From contig JAYKYS010000009.1 of assembly GCA_036924285.1 (NCBI GenBank), positions 10,416,001 to 10,480,000 on the forward strand: a DNA stretch of 64,000 nt, written 5' to 3'. The stretch comes from Asterella californica (lineage: Eukaryota; Streptophyta; Marchantiopsida; Marchantiales; Aytoniaceae). The translations under genes were made by a program, and so were the position numbers. Shown here one piece after another: positions 46,996 to 58,380 of the stretch (position 1 is the stretch's first letter; the number at the start of each line of letters is the position of its first letter). The notes under the pieces were generated by a model, which saw only the letters and a list, made by a program, of their open reading frames with translations, was not told the DNA's origin and ran no database searches.

Positions 46996-48511
46996 TGTCG
47001 AGGTGAGAGTTTTCTTGGGAAGGACGGAACCTTCTGGCTGTGTTATCACTGTGAAGGTTGTGATACGTTTATTCAGAAGAGCACTAGGCTTCTAGCTGTG
47101 GCTGGTTTACTCAAAGGATAGGCTTCAGGTTACAAGGTGACATTGAAAAACACTCATACAAGTCTCTTGGCCCTTCTGATATGTTCAGGAAGCAAAGTTC
47201 ACGCTTAACTAGATAAGATCAAACGGCGAACTTTGACACTCAAGATTGAGAAATATGTGAAGGTTTAGACTTCTAAACTTCTCCTACATGTAAAAGAGGC
47301 CCCACTGAGCACACACACGACGTTTCAGCTTGAGATCAAATTCAGGCACCGAGATATGGACAGAAAAGTTCTGAGTAAAGATATTACGGCAATTTCTGGT
47401 ACTCAGACAACTATTTCGACCTACAACAGAAAATTGGCTTGATCATTTTCGAAGATTCTTACAAGATTTGGAGTCTACAGGATGTTGAACACCCCTGTGA
47501 AGTTGCGACTCCTGATTGTACAACGTTCTCCAGATCTCGTTCTCTGAAGTTGCTGCTCTAGATTGAGAGCTTTTCAGGACCCCTCTACTTCAGCGGCCGC
47601 CTTGAATTACTCACTGACTCAAATGACTTGAAACTTTTTGGACAATCGTAGTCCCGCTGACAGTGAACGCAACCACGAAGGTTTGAAGCGATTTCCTCGA
47701 TTCTGCTGTAATTGACACTGAAAACCCCAAATCCAAAAAAAGTGATGCAATTCTGACTCAACTCGAACTTCAAATTGGCATAACTCCTTGTTTATTGATC
47801 CAAATCGATCAAGAATTTCACTGACAGTGCTTGGCACGACGAGCTCTATCTTCCTGTGCTCTCAGATTTTGCAGTGTCCTCACCAAATGCTCGAACTCTC
47901 CTGTAGACCTCTGTTTCTAAATTTAAAGTTTTACAAAAGACAAAAATGGACCAATGGGAATCCATAGCTCCACTTGGTTGTCCTTTAGCACCTTAATCCA
48001 CGTGGTAACTTAACTTCACTCATAGGCTATCACGTTAGCTCCCCTAAAATGCCAACGTAAATCTTAAACAACCTAAAATGACACGCATCCCTGAAAGTAA
48101 ACTCAAACCAACTAAAAAGCGTGCATGGGCAACACGTAAGTACAACCCATGAGCTTAAACCCTATCAACATGTTAAATCTAAGTTATGTACATTGAACAT
48201 CATAGACAAGTAAGAAGTCACTTGCACAAGCGCACAAATGCTTGAACAAGATAACTAGCATACTATCAGTCTACTAGGACTTAAAACGTATAACACAACG
48301 GTGTTAATATATGCATGAAGGACTAGGAGTAACATTAAGCTAACTTTTACCGCTACTAACACCCAAGTGTCGGAGTAGAAGCGTAACCCGTAGCCGTCAA
48401 TGTCCACAGCCTCCAGAATCGACTTCTCTGACGTCTTAACTTCACTCAGAGAGACTAACTCCTAGCAGAGAGGTGAATCATTTATTATGTGAAATGATTC
48501 ACATCACGACA
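46996..48511 (-). repeat. Solo gypsy LTR C2, inserted in a gag-like frame
   Basis: 1516 bp with TGTCGAGG...ATCACGACA ends. It has the additional CATAGACAAGTAAGAAGTC segment seen in G2 LTRs. The 4-bp target duplication CCGT is exact (46992-46995 and 48512-48515). Leaving it out, the flanking gag-like frame is continuous across the junction (…GGHLTP then FFCYLYV…), so it inserted into a still-open frame. Confidence 0.88.
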
Positions 48512-48515
48512 CCGT

Positions 48516-49591
48516 TCTTCTGTTATCTGTACGTGTCCAAGGGGGACCTAGCAGAAGACCAGTTGGCGAGGTATGGGCCAACAATGCAGCACGAGATAAA
48601 AGAGGAGACCTCGAGAGAAGACGACCGAGCCGCGACCATGACTCCCCCTCCCACTCTAGTGCCGCAGATGAGGCCATGCACTCATCAGAAGACGCTTCTG
48701 ATGAGAAAAGACGACTCTAGTGGTTCGGAAGACGAGACACCACCGAGGAAGATGGGATCTAGGAGCATACCTAGGAAGACCACCTCCTTCCCGATCATTC
48801 ACTCTGGATCGGAGTCCGACTCTCAGGAGGAGCCACTGAGTGCCCGAGCTGCGTAGAAGACCGCTTTTGTAACTACAAGGAGTCTTCCGAAGACTCCAGA
48901 AGACGAAGGTTGGATGCACATTCCTACTGCAACGCGAGGAAGTATAGTGAAGAGAACCGCTTCTAGCGTGGAAAGGGATCTTCCATCCCGGAAGATGAGA
49001 AGAGTAGTGTCTTCTCGTGCGCAGAAGCAGAAGACAACAGTGGTGGAAGAGGCATCCTTGCCTCTGGAAGACAAGGAAGACACCTCCGATCGGATTATGA
49101 AGATGAACATGTCTTCCGCGAGAAGAAGGCTGGAGGAGTTCAACGCCTTCTTCCATTCGGAGATTCAGTCAGCTATGGAGTTGGTAGAGAAGCGCGCGAT
49201 GGCTCAAGAGAAGCCACTGCGACTTGGATTCGGTTTGCGCACCCTGATGCAGCAGGAAGAAATCCAGAAGAAGATAGAAGCGCTGGAAGCTAACCTCCGC
49301 ACCACAGAGAAGCTTGCGGTGAAGTACAAGACGGAAGCAGCCACTTTTGCCAAGGAGTCAACACAGCTGAGGAAGAGCAACCAGGAGTTGTAGGCACTTC
49401 TATAGCAGCGTGACCAGGAGGTTCTGCGGGTCAGAAGTAAGATCACCATCCTCGCAGAGGAGAAGACAACGTGGAAGACACTGCGGGAAGTCGCAGAAGC
49501 ACAGGCTGCAGCAGAGAAGACGCAGCGGGAAGCAGCAGAAGCTTGCGGATCGTTAGTCAGGATCCGGACTAGAAGCTTATCGGAGTCTTAA
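48516..49591 (+). pseudogene. Family Y gag-like protein, C-terminal part
   Basis: Continuation of 46638-46995. After FFCYLYVSKGDLAEDQLARYG comes an acidic/basic, Ser-rich linker with repeated Glu-Asp and Lys-Thr pairs (encoded by GAAGAC). A long coiled coil follows (ARRRLEEFNAFFHSEIQ ... EEIQKKIEALEANLRTTEKLAVKYK ... LREVAEAQAAAEKTQREAAEA) to TAA at 49589-49591. Three TAG codons (48854-48856 and two near 49393-49404) interrupt it, each a likely CAG-to-TAG change. I see no zinc knuckle or protease. Calling it gag rests on its position after an LTR-like leader. It could instead be an extra ORF of the element. Confidence 0.6.
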
Positions 49592-50234
49592 TTTCTCATT
49601 CTTATCTTTTTTTCTCTTGTTTGGATTTTCTCTTCTTCCCCATCTTCCCTCATCTTCCCATCTTCCTATCTTCTTCTAGTGAGCTTCCGAGACTTCTATT
49701 GAGCTTTCGTGAAGATGAATGTCGTTGTAGTGCTGCAGGAAGACCATTTCCGTAGACGGAAACCTGGGAAGGCTACAGAGGACATACATCCTGTTATTGA
49801 TCTAACCCGTTGGGATTTGGAAGAGCAATGTGCCACAGACGTTGCTAATTCGACTTCTACGAAGCGATGCAGTCTTCTGGAGGTATGAGAAGCCGAGTTG
49901 AACCCCCAGAAGCCGAGAATTGCTTCGGAAAGATTATGTTGAGAAGACTGGAAGAAGTGACCTGGAAGCAGGACGCGTCTTCCCGAGCTTCCCTGTAGAT
50001 ATTTGTGTGATATTTTAGGTGGTAGTTGTTTGTTTAGGTCCAGAGCACCTTCTGAAGGGTCTGGAAGCCGTGTGGTTTTGTGAGAAGACGGGATTTCTAG
50101 ATAAAATCCGTGTGTTTGTGTGTTTGAACAGATCTTAGAACTTAGAGCAGCGATACTTGTGCAAATCCTCTGTGGGAACGATATCTTGTATACTAAATGG
50201 CCAAAAGGAGCAATCTTGCATCACTACAATCACC
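49552..50234 (+). repeat. Direct repeat of ~680 bp, copy 1
   Basis: Begins GTTAGTCAGGATCCGGACTAGAAGC and matches 51343-52021 along its whole length. It includes a short frame starting ATGAATGTCGTTGTAGTG (VVVLQEDHFRRRK) that is disrupted here. It overlaps the last codons of the Y gag-like frame, so copy 1 is in its native place and copy 2 is the transposed or duplicated one. Confidence 0.8.
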
Positions 50235-51342
50235 CAGCTCCCAATGTCGAGCAGGTTACGCAAGAGTCAATAAGCGCATGTGGATTCGACTTCCCAAGGA
50301 CCTCTTCTGACTTCCAAAGTCATGGCAGAAGCGCACATGATCAGCATTGAAGAGGCTGCCACCTCAGCCACACCAGAGATACCAGTAGGATCACCTATGG
50401 TGCTAGAAGCCGAATTAGAGAATCAGGCAGGTGAGGATCCCATGGTGATCACATCTGGCGACCAGGAATAGATAGTAGAGGTAGGTAGCTGCTATTACAT
50501 GACTATTTTGTAAGAAATCGGAGTGTGTTATATTAAGATGTCAACTCCCTCTTTATTTTTAGGTGACTGTCCATGTGACAGAATAAGCAACGGTAGGAGT
50601 AGAAAGTACTTTCCAAATTGAGAGGAGGAATCGAAGCCTATGAGGTGGTGGTCTTTTGACAGCGCCTCATTTTCCTCTAGCTGTGAGTTGCGATTGGAAG
50701 GGATCTCCCTCTTGCGACGCAAGACAATTATATAAAGCCGATGCTAATGTAGAATTTTAGGCTCACATACTCACATACACTACACGCGTAGAGTTTAGTT
50801 ACACATAAGATAGCTCTCCATCCTCACTTCCGCAAGAGATCGCAGGGATGTAGACAAGAATAGACAGCATAGACAAGGAGCGACATCATCGTGTAGTCCT
50901 GCTTCTAAGCTGGTGTGTCAAGAGATAGTGACAAAAAGTGGATGGTGTGAATTAGATGAAACTCACTCCCGAGAAGCCAGTGTAACTTCTTCTCGAGGAT
51001 TAGATTTCCGATTTGATTGCATAAGCTTTGTCTTTGTCTTCTGGGGAGTGGGTTTCATCTAATTCACACCCAATTGTGCATGGGAAGTCTTCTTGTTGAG
51101 TGGCGGTGATTGTTAGAAGTTGTGCAGAGTCCAAGCTTGTCTCATCCAGTTGAGCACTTTGGATCCACACATGGACTGTCCCATGAGAGATTAATCTCAT
51201 GAGTCAAAGTAGTCAGAGCAAAGATAGAAGAAGCCGGAAGCCTTCTTTTCACAGCAGAAGATGTCATCCTCGATTGGAAGATAATGTAACTGTAAGCAGA
51301 TCTTTGGTCTTTTTCCCCAATTTACTACAAGCAGTGATGGCT
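50235..51342. other. Spacer between the direct repeats, no gene
   Basis: The first part (to about 50590) is post-gag Y sequence shared with 25294-25550. From about 50600 the sequence is unrelated to the left Y copy. It has a TATATAAAG box near 50730 and a 33-bp inverted repeat (50944-51070). No coding frame over 90 codons. Part of it may be an inserted small element. Confidence 0.5.
50944..51070. repeat. 33-bp inverted repeat with 61-bp spacer
   Basis: 50944-50976 and 51038-51070 are reverse complements with two mismatches in 33 (GGTGTGAATTAGATGAAAC...). The spacer contains a smaller GAGAAG...CTTCTC stem. No TSD was recognised. Confidence 0.85.
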
Positions 51343-52021
51343 TGTTAGTCAGGATCCGGACTAGAAGCCTGTCGGAATCTTAATTTCTTCTGTTCTCTTG
51401 TTTCCTTTGTTTGGATTTTCTCTTCTTCTCTCTCTTCTCTCATCCCATCGTCTTATCTTCTTCTATTTGATTTCCGAAGCTTCTTTTGAGTATCAATGAA
51501 TGTGAATGTCGTTGTAGTGTTGCCAGAAGACCATTTCCGCAAGCAGAAGCTTGAGAAGGCTACAAGGGACATACACCCTGTGATTAATCTAACCCTGTTG
51601 GAAACTGTAGAGCAATGTGTGATAGAGAAAAGTAATTTGGTATCTACGAAGCAGGGACAATCTTCTGGAGGTGTCAGAAGCCGAGTTGAATCCCCAGAAG
51701 CCGAGAATTACTTTTGGAAGCCAAAGTGGGAAGATTGGAAGCCGTGACTTGGAAGCAGAAATCGTCTTCCCGGACTTCTCAGTGGGTAATTGTGTGATGT
51801 TTTATGTAGTAATCGTATATTAAGATCCAGAGCACCTTTTGAAGAGTTTGGAAGCTGTGTGATTTTGTGAGAAGAAGAGATTTCTAGACAAATCTCGAGT
51901 GTTTGTGAGTTTGGACAGATCTTAGAACTTAGAGCAGCGTAACTAGTGTAAATCTTCTTGGGATACGAAATCTTTTATGCTACAATGGACTAAAAGAGAA
52001 ATCTTGAGACACTATAAAACA
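51343..52021 (+). repeat. Direct repeat of ~680 bp, copy 2
   Basis: Copy of 49552-50234, perhaps 80% identical. It keeps an 83-codon open frame (51496-51747) starting MNVNVVVVLPEDHFRKQK, no known domain. It ends where LINE sequence begins. Confidence 0.8.
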
Positions 52022-53270
52022 ACATGAGGATTAAAAAGCAACATATGTTAGTCTACTATTCCTCGCTGTAATAGTCCAAAAGTTTGATTATGGAGCCATA
52101 GTATGGAATAATGAAGAAATAGTACACACTAAACACATTAGCAAGATTCGAAGGTAATAGCAAAGGCTATTTGTGGAGGGTTTAAGACCATTTCTACATA
52201 AGCATTGAACTATGAATCTCATCCCGACACATTTGAGAGTAATGAAATCTCCTAGACTAGCTACGAGAAGAATTTTAACTCTGTCTACCACTCATCATAT
52301 CCACGAGGTCCTTAAACCAATTGAGAAAAATAACATCTATCGTAGAAATAAATTTCATATGTTGAACTTAGAACAAATCTTTTCTCTAATTAGCCTTGAC
52401 CTACACACAAAGATTGAAACTATTTATCCTCGACTATTGTCTCTATAGACACTGGAGCCAAACTTCCACTAATCATCGCTTCATCGGAAGAGATGGCGAT
52501 ATCCACCTACAATGAAATCTGGTTAAGAGCTAATATTGAGTCTCTTATCATTTTAATGAATGGATCTCTTCAAGAAAATACAGCAGGTGGAGTTGGTTTG
52601 TTTTACTTTGATAAAAGAATTATACATCAATTCATTATTGGGTTTGAACATTATGTCAGTATTTATGATTGTGAAAAGATTACACTACCCACAACATCAG
52701 AACATATACTCTTCATTCTAGGTGTTAAACCTCACCTTGGTCATCCTTTTCTCTGATAATCAATAATCAATCATCACACAAAAGTCTCTTTGATACATTT
52801 GCTAGATCTAGTCAATCCATCTCTTACCGTGCTCTTAAAGCTTATCCCACAACGATCAAATCTTCGCATAGAAGTTCATTGGACCGAAGACATAAGAGCA
52901 TCTATGGAAACGAGATGACAGACTCCTTAGCCAGATCGGGAGTTTCTCAACTAGCACTTCCAAGGAATAGAGTCCTCACTCTATCTAAGCTCAAACAATG
53001 TGTTACTTTAAGCATAAATAAATGTTGGCAATCGAGTGAGAAAAATCACCGAACGCTCCAATTTGATAAAATTTGTAACGATATGACCTTCTCCTAGTAC
53101 TATTAAAAATATTAGAGAACATAAGATAGAGGAACTACTTTCTTCCTAACATAGATTCGAACATGTCACATGAAGATAGGTTCTTAGTTTTTTAGATTTA
53201 ACATCTCACACCTATATGCAGGTTTTGTCATATTACGGAAGAAACTCGGACTCACATCTTAGCTAAATGT
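52022..53270 (+). pseudogene. LINE (non-LTR retrotransposon) 3' part: RT thumb, RNase H, zinc knuckle
   Basis: A 5'-truncated LINE. KFDYGAIVWNNEE (about 52079-52117) is the conserved segment at the C-terminal end of LINE RT, followed by ISKIRR and a thumb-like region to about 52445. A degenerate RNase H follows: LMNGSLQENTAGGVGLF (the usual TDGS has become MNGS, catalytic Asp lost), SDNQ, and YGNEMTDSLARSG matching the usual GNExADxLAKxG. A C-terminal zinc knuckle CRFCHITEETRTHILAKC (CX2CX8HX4C) lies at 53217-53270. Frames shift and stops occur throughout. The RNase H plus terminal CCHC combination fits I/Tad/Jockey-type LINEs better than the common plant L1 layout. Confidence 0.8.
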
Positions 53271-54678
53271 ACAGCGAATAAGAAAATCTATAAACAGTTT
53301 TCCAAAGAAGACATGTTTCTCCTAAACAATCGTTGTCTCAACCTCGACTTACTAACATCCTTCTTTGATACTTCAAAGCCATTAAAGAATATGGACAGAG
53401 TATTTATCTTTTCTTTTGGACCTTAATCTCTAGATGTTTCAATCTCATTTTCTTTGGTTGTCGTTTGCTTTAGATTTTTCTTCCATTTTTCTGCTTATGT
53501 CTCACATTCCTCTTTTCGGGGTTTGTTATTCCCAGCTCTCTCGTTTTGCTATCTATCTTCTTTCCATATCTCTTTTCTCTCATTGTCTATTAGTATGTTT
53601 CCTTCAAGGTTTGGTTTTTGACATCTTATCCTCTTGGCTGCATTGTCCTATGATATACACACACATTGTTTTCAAGGATTCTTATGGTTGATTTATCAAA
53701 TTTATAACTTTAGTTTAACATTTATATTTTTCAGTAATATTTAACGTAAAAAACTTCACCAAAAATCAACTAGATGTATATATTTCATGTTACTTTTCAA
53801 AACCTTACTTATTTGTGTTAGTAATGTTCATGAATTCATTTAACGAACAAAGTTGAACTTGCTTACAATTTCTTTCACTTTTACTCGTGGTGAGATGAGT
53901 TAGATTCTTCATCGCAAAGTTTTCAGTTTCTCAACTTTAAATAAAGAAAGAGCTGAACACAAAAAGTTAAAATATCACGACTATGATTCAAAGATGATAT
54001 TTAATTTTATAAATCAGTCTACACTATTGATGAGAAAGATAATTATTTAATTATTTCTAAATTATATTCGAAAGTGTTTTGACAATAAATTTGATGTTTT
54101 TTGAAGTTTTGGAGAGAAAAGCAACAAAGCGCCGGCTTGACATTGTAGCTTTGATTTCGACTGACTAAAGTCGATAATACGTTACTTGCATTCCTAGTAT
54201 GCAATATTTGAATGAGCTTTATTAAAATTGTGTGTCTGTAGTTTTGAGTCAAGGTTCTCTCTTCTTACCTTTATGCACTTTTCACCCCTTCTTTGGCAAT
54301 ATATTCAAGCAATCATATTTACCTCCTCCATCGAAAATAAAGTTGATGCTCCCAAGAAAATCCTCCCTCTAAACTTGACACTAGGTGAATTATCTGAAAT
54401 ATTTGAAGCTAAGAAACATGTAATCATTTGCATACAACTGATGTCATGGACATGGCTGCAGTAATTTGTTTGATCTGTCGCTTAGTATAATATTCGTGCT
54501 TGATCGATTCTCTCTTAACTTGATTGAACGAGCTATTATGTTGGCATTGGCTATTTGAAAATATACAAAGTGAAGCTTGCTCCTAAAGCATTCACGCGCT
54601 ATGTCTTTATTGAGAACGATCCTTCGTGTGAGAGAAAGCAATTACGAGCTGAAGTTTCTCTTTGGAGTATGGACGTGA
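53271..54678. other. LINE 3' tail and AT-rich spacer, no gene
   Basis: To about 53440 some LINE-like reading persists. From 53440 to 53700 it is very T-rich, giving a spurious hydrophobic open frame. 53700-54600 is AT-rich with no supported feature. A clear poly-A tail of the LINE was not found. Confidence 0.45.
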
Positions 54679-57100
54679 GTGGAGAAGAGAGAAATAGAGA
54701 CAAATGAGAGGTTTGTCTTGGAGGAAATGAATGTGCACATAAGGCTAGCATCTCGATCCTTCAGTTGCATGCATCTTTTTCGAGCTACAAGCATGGCACG
54801 TTTTGAAGCTTCAGCTGATCGAGGTTCGGACAAAGAGACATCCAATGAACAATATTCTCTCAATGGATTTCATTTTGATGATGATGAACATGAATTTGAA
54901 ATGGACGTCCATAACAAAAAGGATGAAGAGCAGATTGTGTTGGAGCGGTGGAAGAGTGAAATGTCGACAACTCGTGTCAATGGTCATGTTCTTCGTGAGA
55001 AGATGTTCGAGCAACTATGCGCAATAGCTGAAAGAGTAAGGTGACGGCTGAATTTCAATCCTTCAAAGATTCGGAGTTTTCAAATGATGTATGGTGTACT
55101 TGAATAGCAGGGCGAGTCAGAATTAAAATCGAAGGCTAACCTCAAAGTGAGAATTTGTCGGTGTAGAGGAAAAGCTTGTTGTTGGAAAATGATAACCAGC
55201 GAGGAGAGAATATCGAAAACGAACAACCAAATCTTCAAATTAGTCAGCCGTGTAATTTGTGTGAGCTTTCTCAAAGATGAAGACAGAATCTCCAAAACCG
55301 GAACCTAGATGAAGGATTAGGAAGTACTACAATGCCTTCTTGTAAGAAAGTTCCAGTGAACAGGCGATGCGAGGAGAAGCTACAATATCAGATAGCAAGA
55401 CGAACTACATTTTATGGAGCCGAAGCTACGGAAGAGGAATTTCAAAATTCGAGCAAGTGGAAAGTGAGAGCACAAAGGAGAAAATTCTCAAGGAAAATCT
55501 CTGTCACAATTTGAGATTTAAAACACACATGTTAGAGCCACATGGTCTATTGGTGTGGTCCATGTTTCATTTTCAAAGTTTATGTGGAGAGTACTGTGTA
55601 ATAGAATGGCCATCTACTCGAACATTCTCACTCGAAATCTAATGGAGGAACTTCGGACTACTTTCAACAAACAAGTATTATATTATCAAGTTTGGAGAAG
55701 TAGAGAGATTCAAGATATGCCTTGGAAGATAATCAAGTGGTTTTTTTTCATTACATTCATGCTATTTGTTGACAGATTAAGGACATAGATCCGATTATTA
55801 TGGTCGACTAGGGCACTTGAGAACATGCTCATAAGCCTTCAATAGGTTCTTTGTGTGTCCAAGCGCTACTCAATTTGCTTTTACCCTCAGCCAACAAGCA
55901 ATCTGCTTAGATGCATGTCACAGTAAAAGTAAAAGTACCATTGTCAAATATCTGTTGCATTTGTTTTAGATGGTAGGAATTAAACCATTATACTTGCATT
56001 TGCGGTTGCTGCGAGGAGGACATTTCTAACTGGACTTGGTTTTGTAGTCTTTTACGCGATCTCATTGAAAGAATAGACTCGCTCGAAATAATGATCATTC
56101 ACAATTGACGGTGTTCGAAAAGATCATAATAGAGGTTTTGTCGAGAGTTGTCCACAAGCATTACGTGCATCATATTGGCATGAATGTGAGGAAAAGAAGG
56201 AGAGCATTCATTTTTTGCTTGTTTGTATGCTCGGACTGTGAAATATAATGGTTGAAACTCTGTCCTATTCTATTTAGTACACTAATAGTAAAAGCTTTAG
56301 GCGGCGTAACTCGACTAGCTATAAGCTTGTTAAATGCGTACTGTTGTTGTGCCTTTAGATGAACTTCCTCCCTTTGTGCATCTACTTTGAATGAACCTAG
56401 GTTTTCTATTTGTAATTAACGTTCAAAGTTGATCCAGTCTCCAGTAAAATGACGTGTTGGAGAAACTAAAATCCGCTGGAGATCAAAGCAGGCAGTTGGT
56501 TGAGTATTTGTGAGAAATTCAGCTTGAACAATACAACAGATTGCGCATCTCCTCTACCGTGTTATGACAAAGTCACGGTGAATGTGATAGAGAGCATGAA
56601 TAATACTATGAGGTAAATTCATTAGAATGCATTGTTGAAAATTATGATTGATCTGTGGTATTATGTTATGCAATAGTTCACAGAATGGTGCATGCAACTT
56701 CAATTCAAAACCAATTTACTGACTGCATTTGCTTGTCGTGGACAAGCAGAGAACGAATTAGCAACTGAAAGGTTTCATCTCTCATTGAGATCACTATTAG
56801 CTGTCACACTAATGTACCCACTCACATTGTCAAGCACTAGTCAAATGGTAGAGATTCGTGCACATGCTTAGAGTACCAAGAAATGAGATGGCCCTACGGA
56901 CACATGATAGCATTCGATCGAGAGCTCAGAGAGAATCCAATGAGGCAAATTGACTCTATTTGGTACAGTTCTTCTTTGTTTTTGATATATGGTCATCGCG
57001 CTTTAGAAATAAAAGTATAAGTACCGATGGTTCAGAGCTAGTTGGACGTGCGATATACCGCTATTGGTCAGACGATAGATAGACATAGAGTAGTTAGAAT
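54679..57100 (+). pseudogene. Mutator-like (MULE) transposase, decayed
   Basis: Pieces in changing frames follow MULE order. ELKSKANLKVRICRCRGKACCW (about 55110-55190) resembles the N-terminal plant MULE DNA-binding domain. SNILTRNLMEELRTTFNKQ-VLYYQVWRSREI (about 55620-55712) resembles the HTH segment. AICLDACHSKSK at about 55895-55935 carries the first catalytic Asp, followed by TIILAFAV, and then HSQLTVFEKI and IGMNVRKR. SPLPCYDKVTVNVIESMNNTM lies at about 56548-56610. A 121-codon frame at 54679-55044 (acidic, ending FEQLCAIAERVR) may be the N-terminus. Numerous stops and shifts make it inactive. Terminal inverted repeats and the 9-bp TSD were not located. Confidence 0.75.
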
Positions 57101-58380
57101 TGATAATAATACTTGATTCTTGCAAGACCCTCCTCAAGATATCAACCCAGACGTTGAAAGAGACGTTGGCTGGAAAGTTCAAGTCTATTCATTCATCAAA
57201 GTAAGATGTACACCGTCAGATCAATTCTCTCATAAGTGACAACGGTAAGATTACCGGAATAAGCAAGTCCATCACTCTCCTCATGAACTCTTTACCAAAG
57301 TAGGCAACGAACCATTGTCGAAAGTGATCATGACGGATGTAGTGAAGCTTGATATGGAACATATTCAGAAATGAAAGATCTAGAACTCGGATCCATAAAT
57401 ATAACTCTTGAGTTCTTCATCTTTCATGTAAGACACTAAGAAACACTCACGAAACTCCACACAAAGAAGAATGCTCTCAAGAATCTTCGACCCTCTATCT
57501 TTATACCTAAATTTGACAACAAGAGCAACTCACGCGAATGTCCATAGATCACGGAGCTGACACGTCTCATTATCATGCCATCTGACATCTTAGATAACAG
57601 TGGACATGATATCTATTATGTTGTCAGACAAGTTACATGAAAAAGTCTATGAAACACAAAAAACAACACAATACAAATTATACGTTAAATTCACATGTGA
57701 GTGTATCACAACACGACATCCTGCGTTCTCGTTGTTTTCTTTCTCTCTTTGTTTTTCAGAACGCGTTCATCAGTCCGTTCCTCTACACGAGAAAATGTTA
57801 TCCTCTTTTCTACTGATTTTCACAATCGGCGTATAATGATTTATCCGATCTATTCTCTTCCTTTGTTTTTTCGATTTACACAACTACTCCATCCGTATGT
57901 TTCTGCTATTTATTTTATTTTATATTTTTCATAAGATCTTTATTATTCCTTTTGCTACACGAAAAAAGTTCCCCCCTTCCTTTCCGGTTTTCACAATCGA
58001 TGTAATAACCTATACTTGATGGCAAGAAGTTGTTTTACATGGTGCACTTACCGAAGTCCAAGTTAACTTTCTGTTAACCGGTTGTCCATTATCGGAGGAT
58101 TCATAAATTATGGTCACAAACCTGACGACAATGTTTTGTAAGTGTACAGGATTATCTCACACGGTTACGGTCCTACGGAATAGGATGCAACGCAGTAGAT
58201 TGGGCGTGCTGTAGTTGGATTGGAACGAGTTTCACACGACATCATTGTTGTCTGGCTGCCGTTACCTAGTTCGTCCACAGGTGTCGTCGTCGCATCCCGC
58301 TCGTTCTCTCATCTTGTTTATTTCACGACCGCCACCTACTCATTTTAGAACCTCAATCGTTCGGTTCATTCATACAAAAC
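57101..58380. other. Intergenic, no gene seen
   Basis: Short frames only. T- and C-rich stretches near 57720-57990 give spurious open frames. Some minus-strand reading (57150-57480) looks like old transposon coding but no domain was recognised. Confidence 0.4.

Noticed and set aside
44331..48511. C1 and C2 as the LTR pair of one short element with a 1.36 kb interior
   Set aside because: Each has its own 4-bp duplication, the interior matches family Y (14930-16250), and the Y frame is continuous across C2.
53434..53691. 85-codon hydrophobic ORF as a membrane protein
   Set aside because: Hydrophobicity comes from T-rich DNA in the tail of a LINE.
54811..55014. Minus-strand ORF opposite the MULE N-terminal frame
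   Set aside because: Shadow of the plus-strand acidic frame; hydrophobic by complement.
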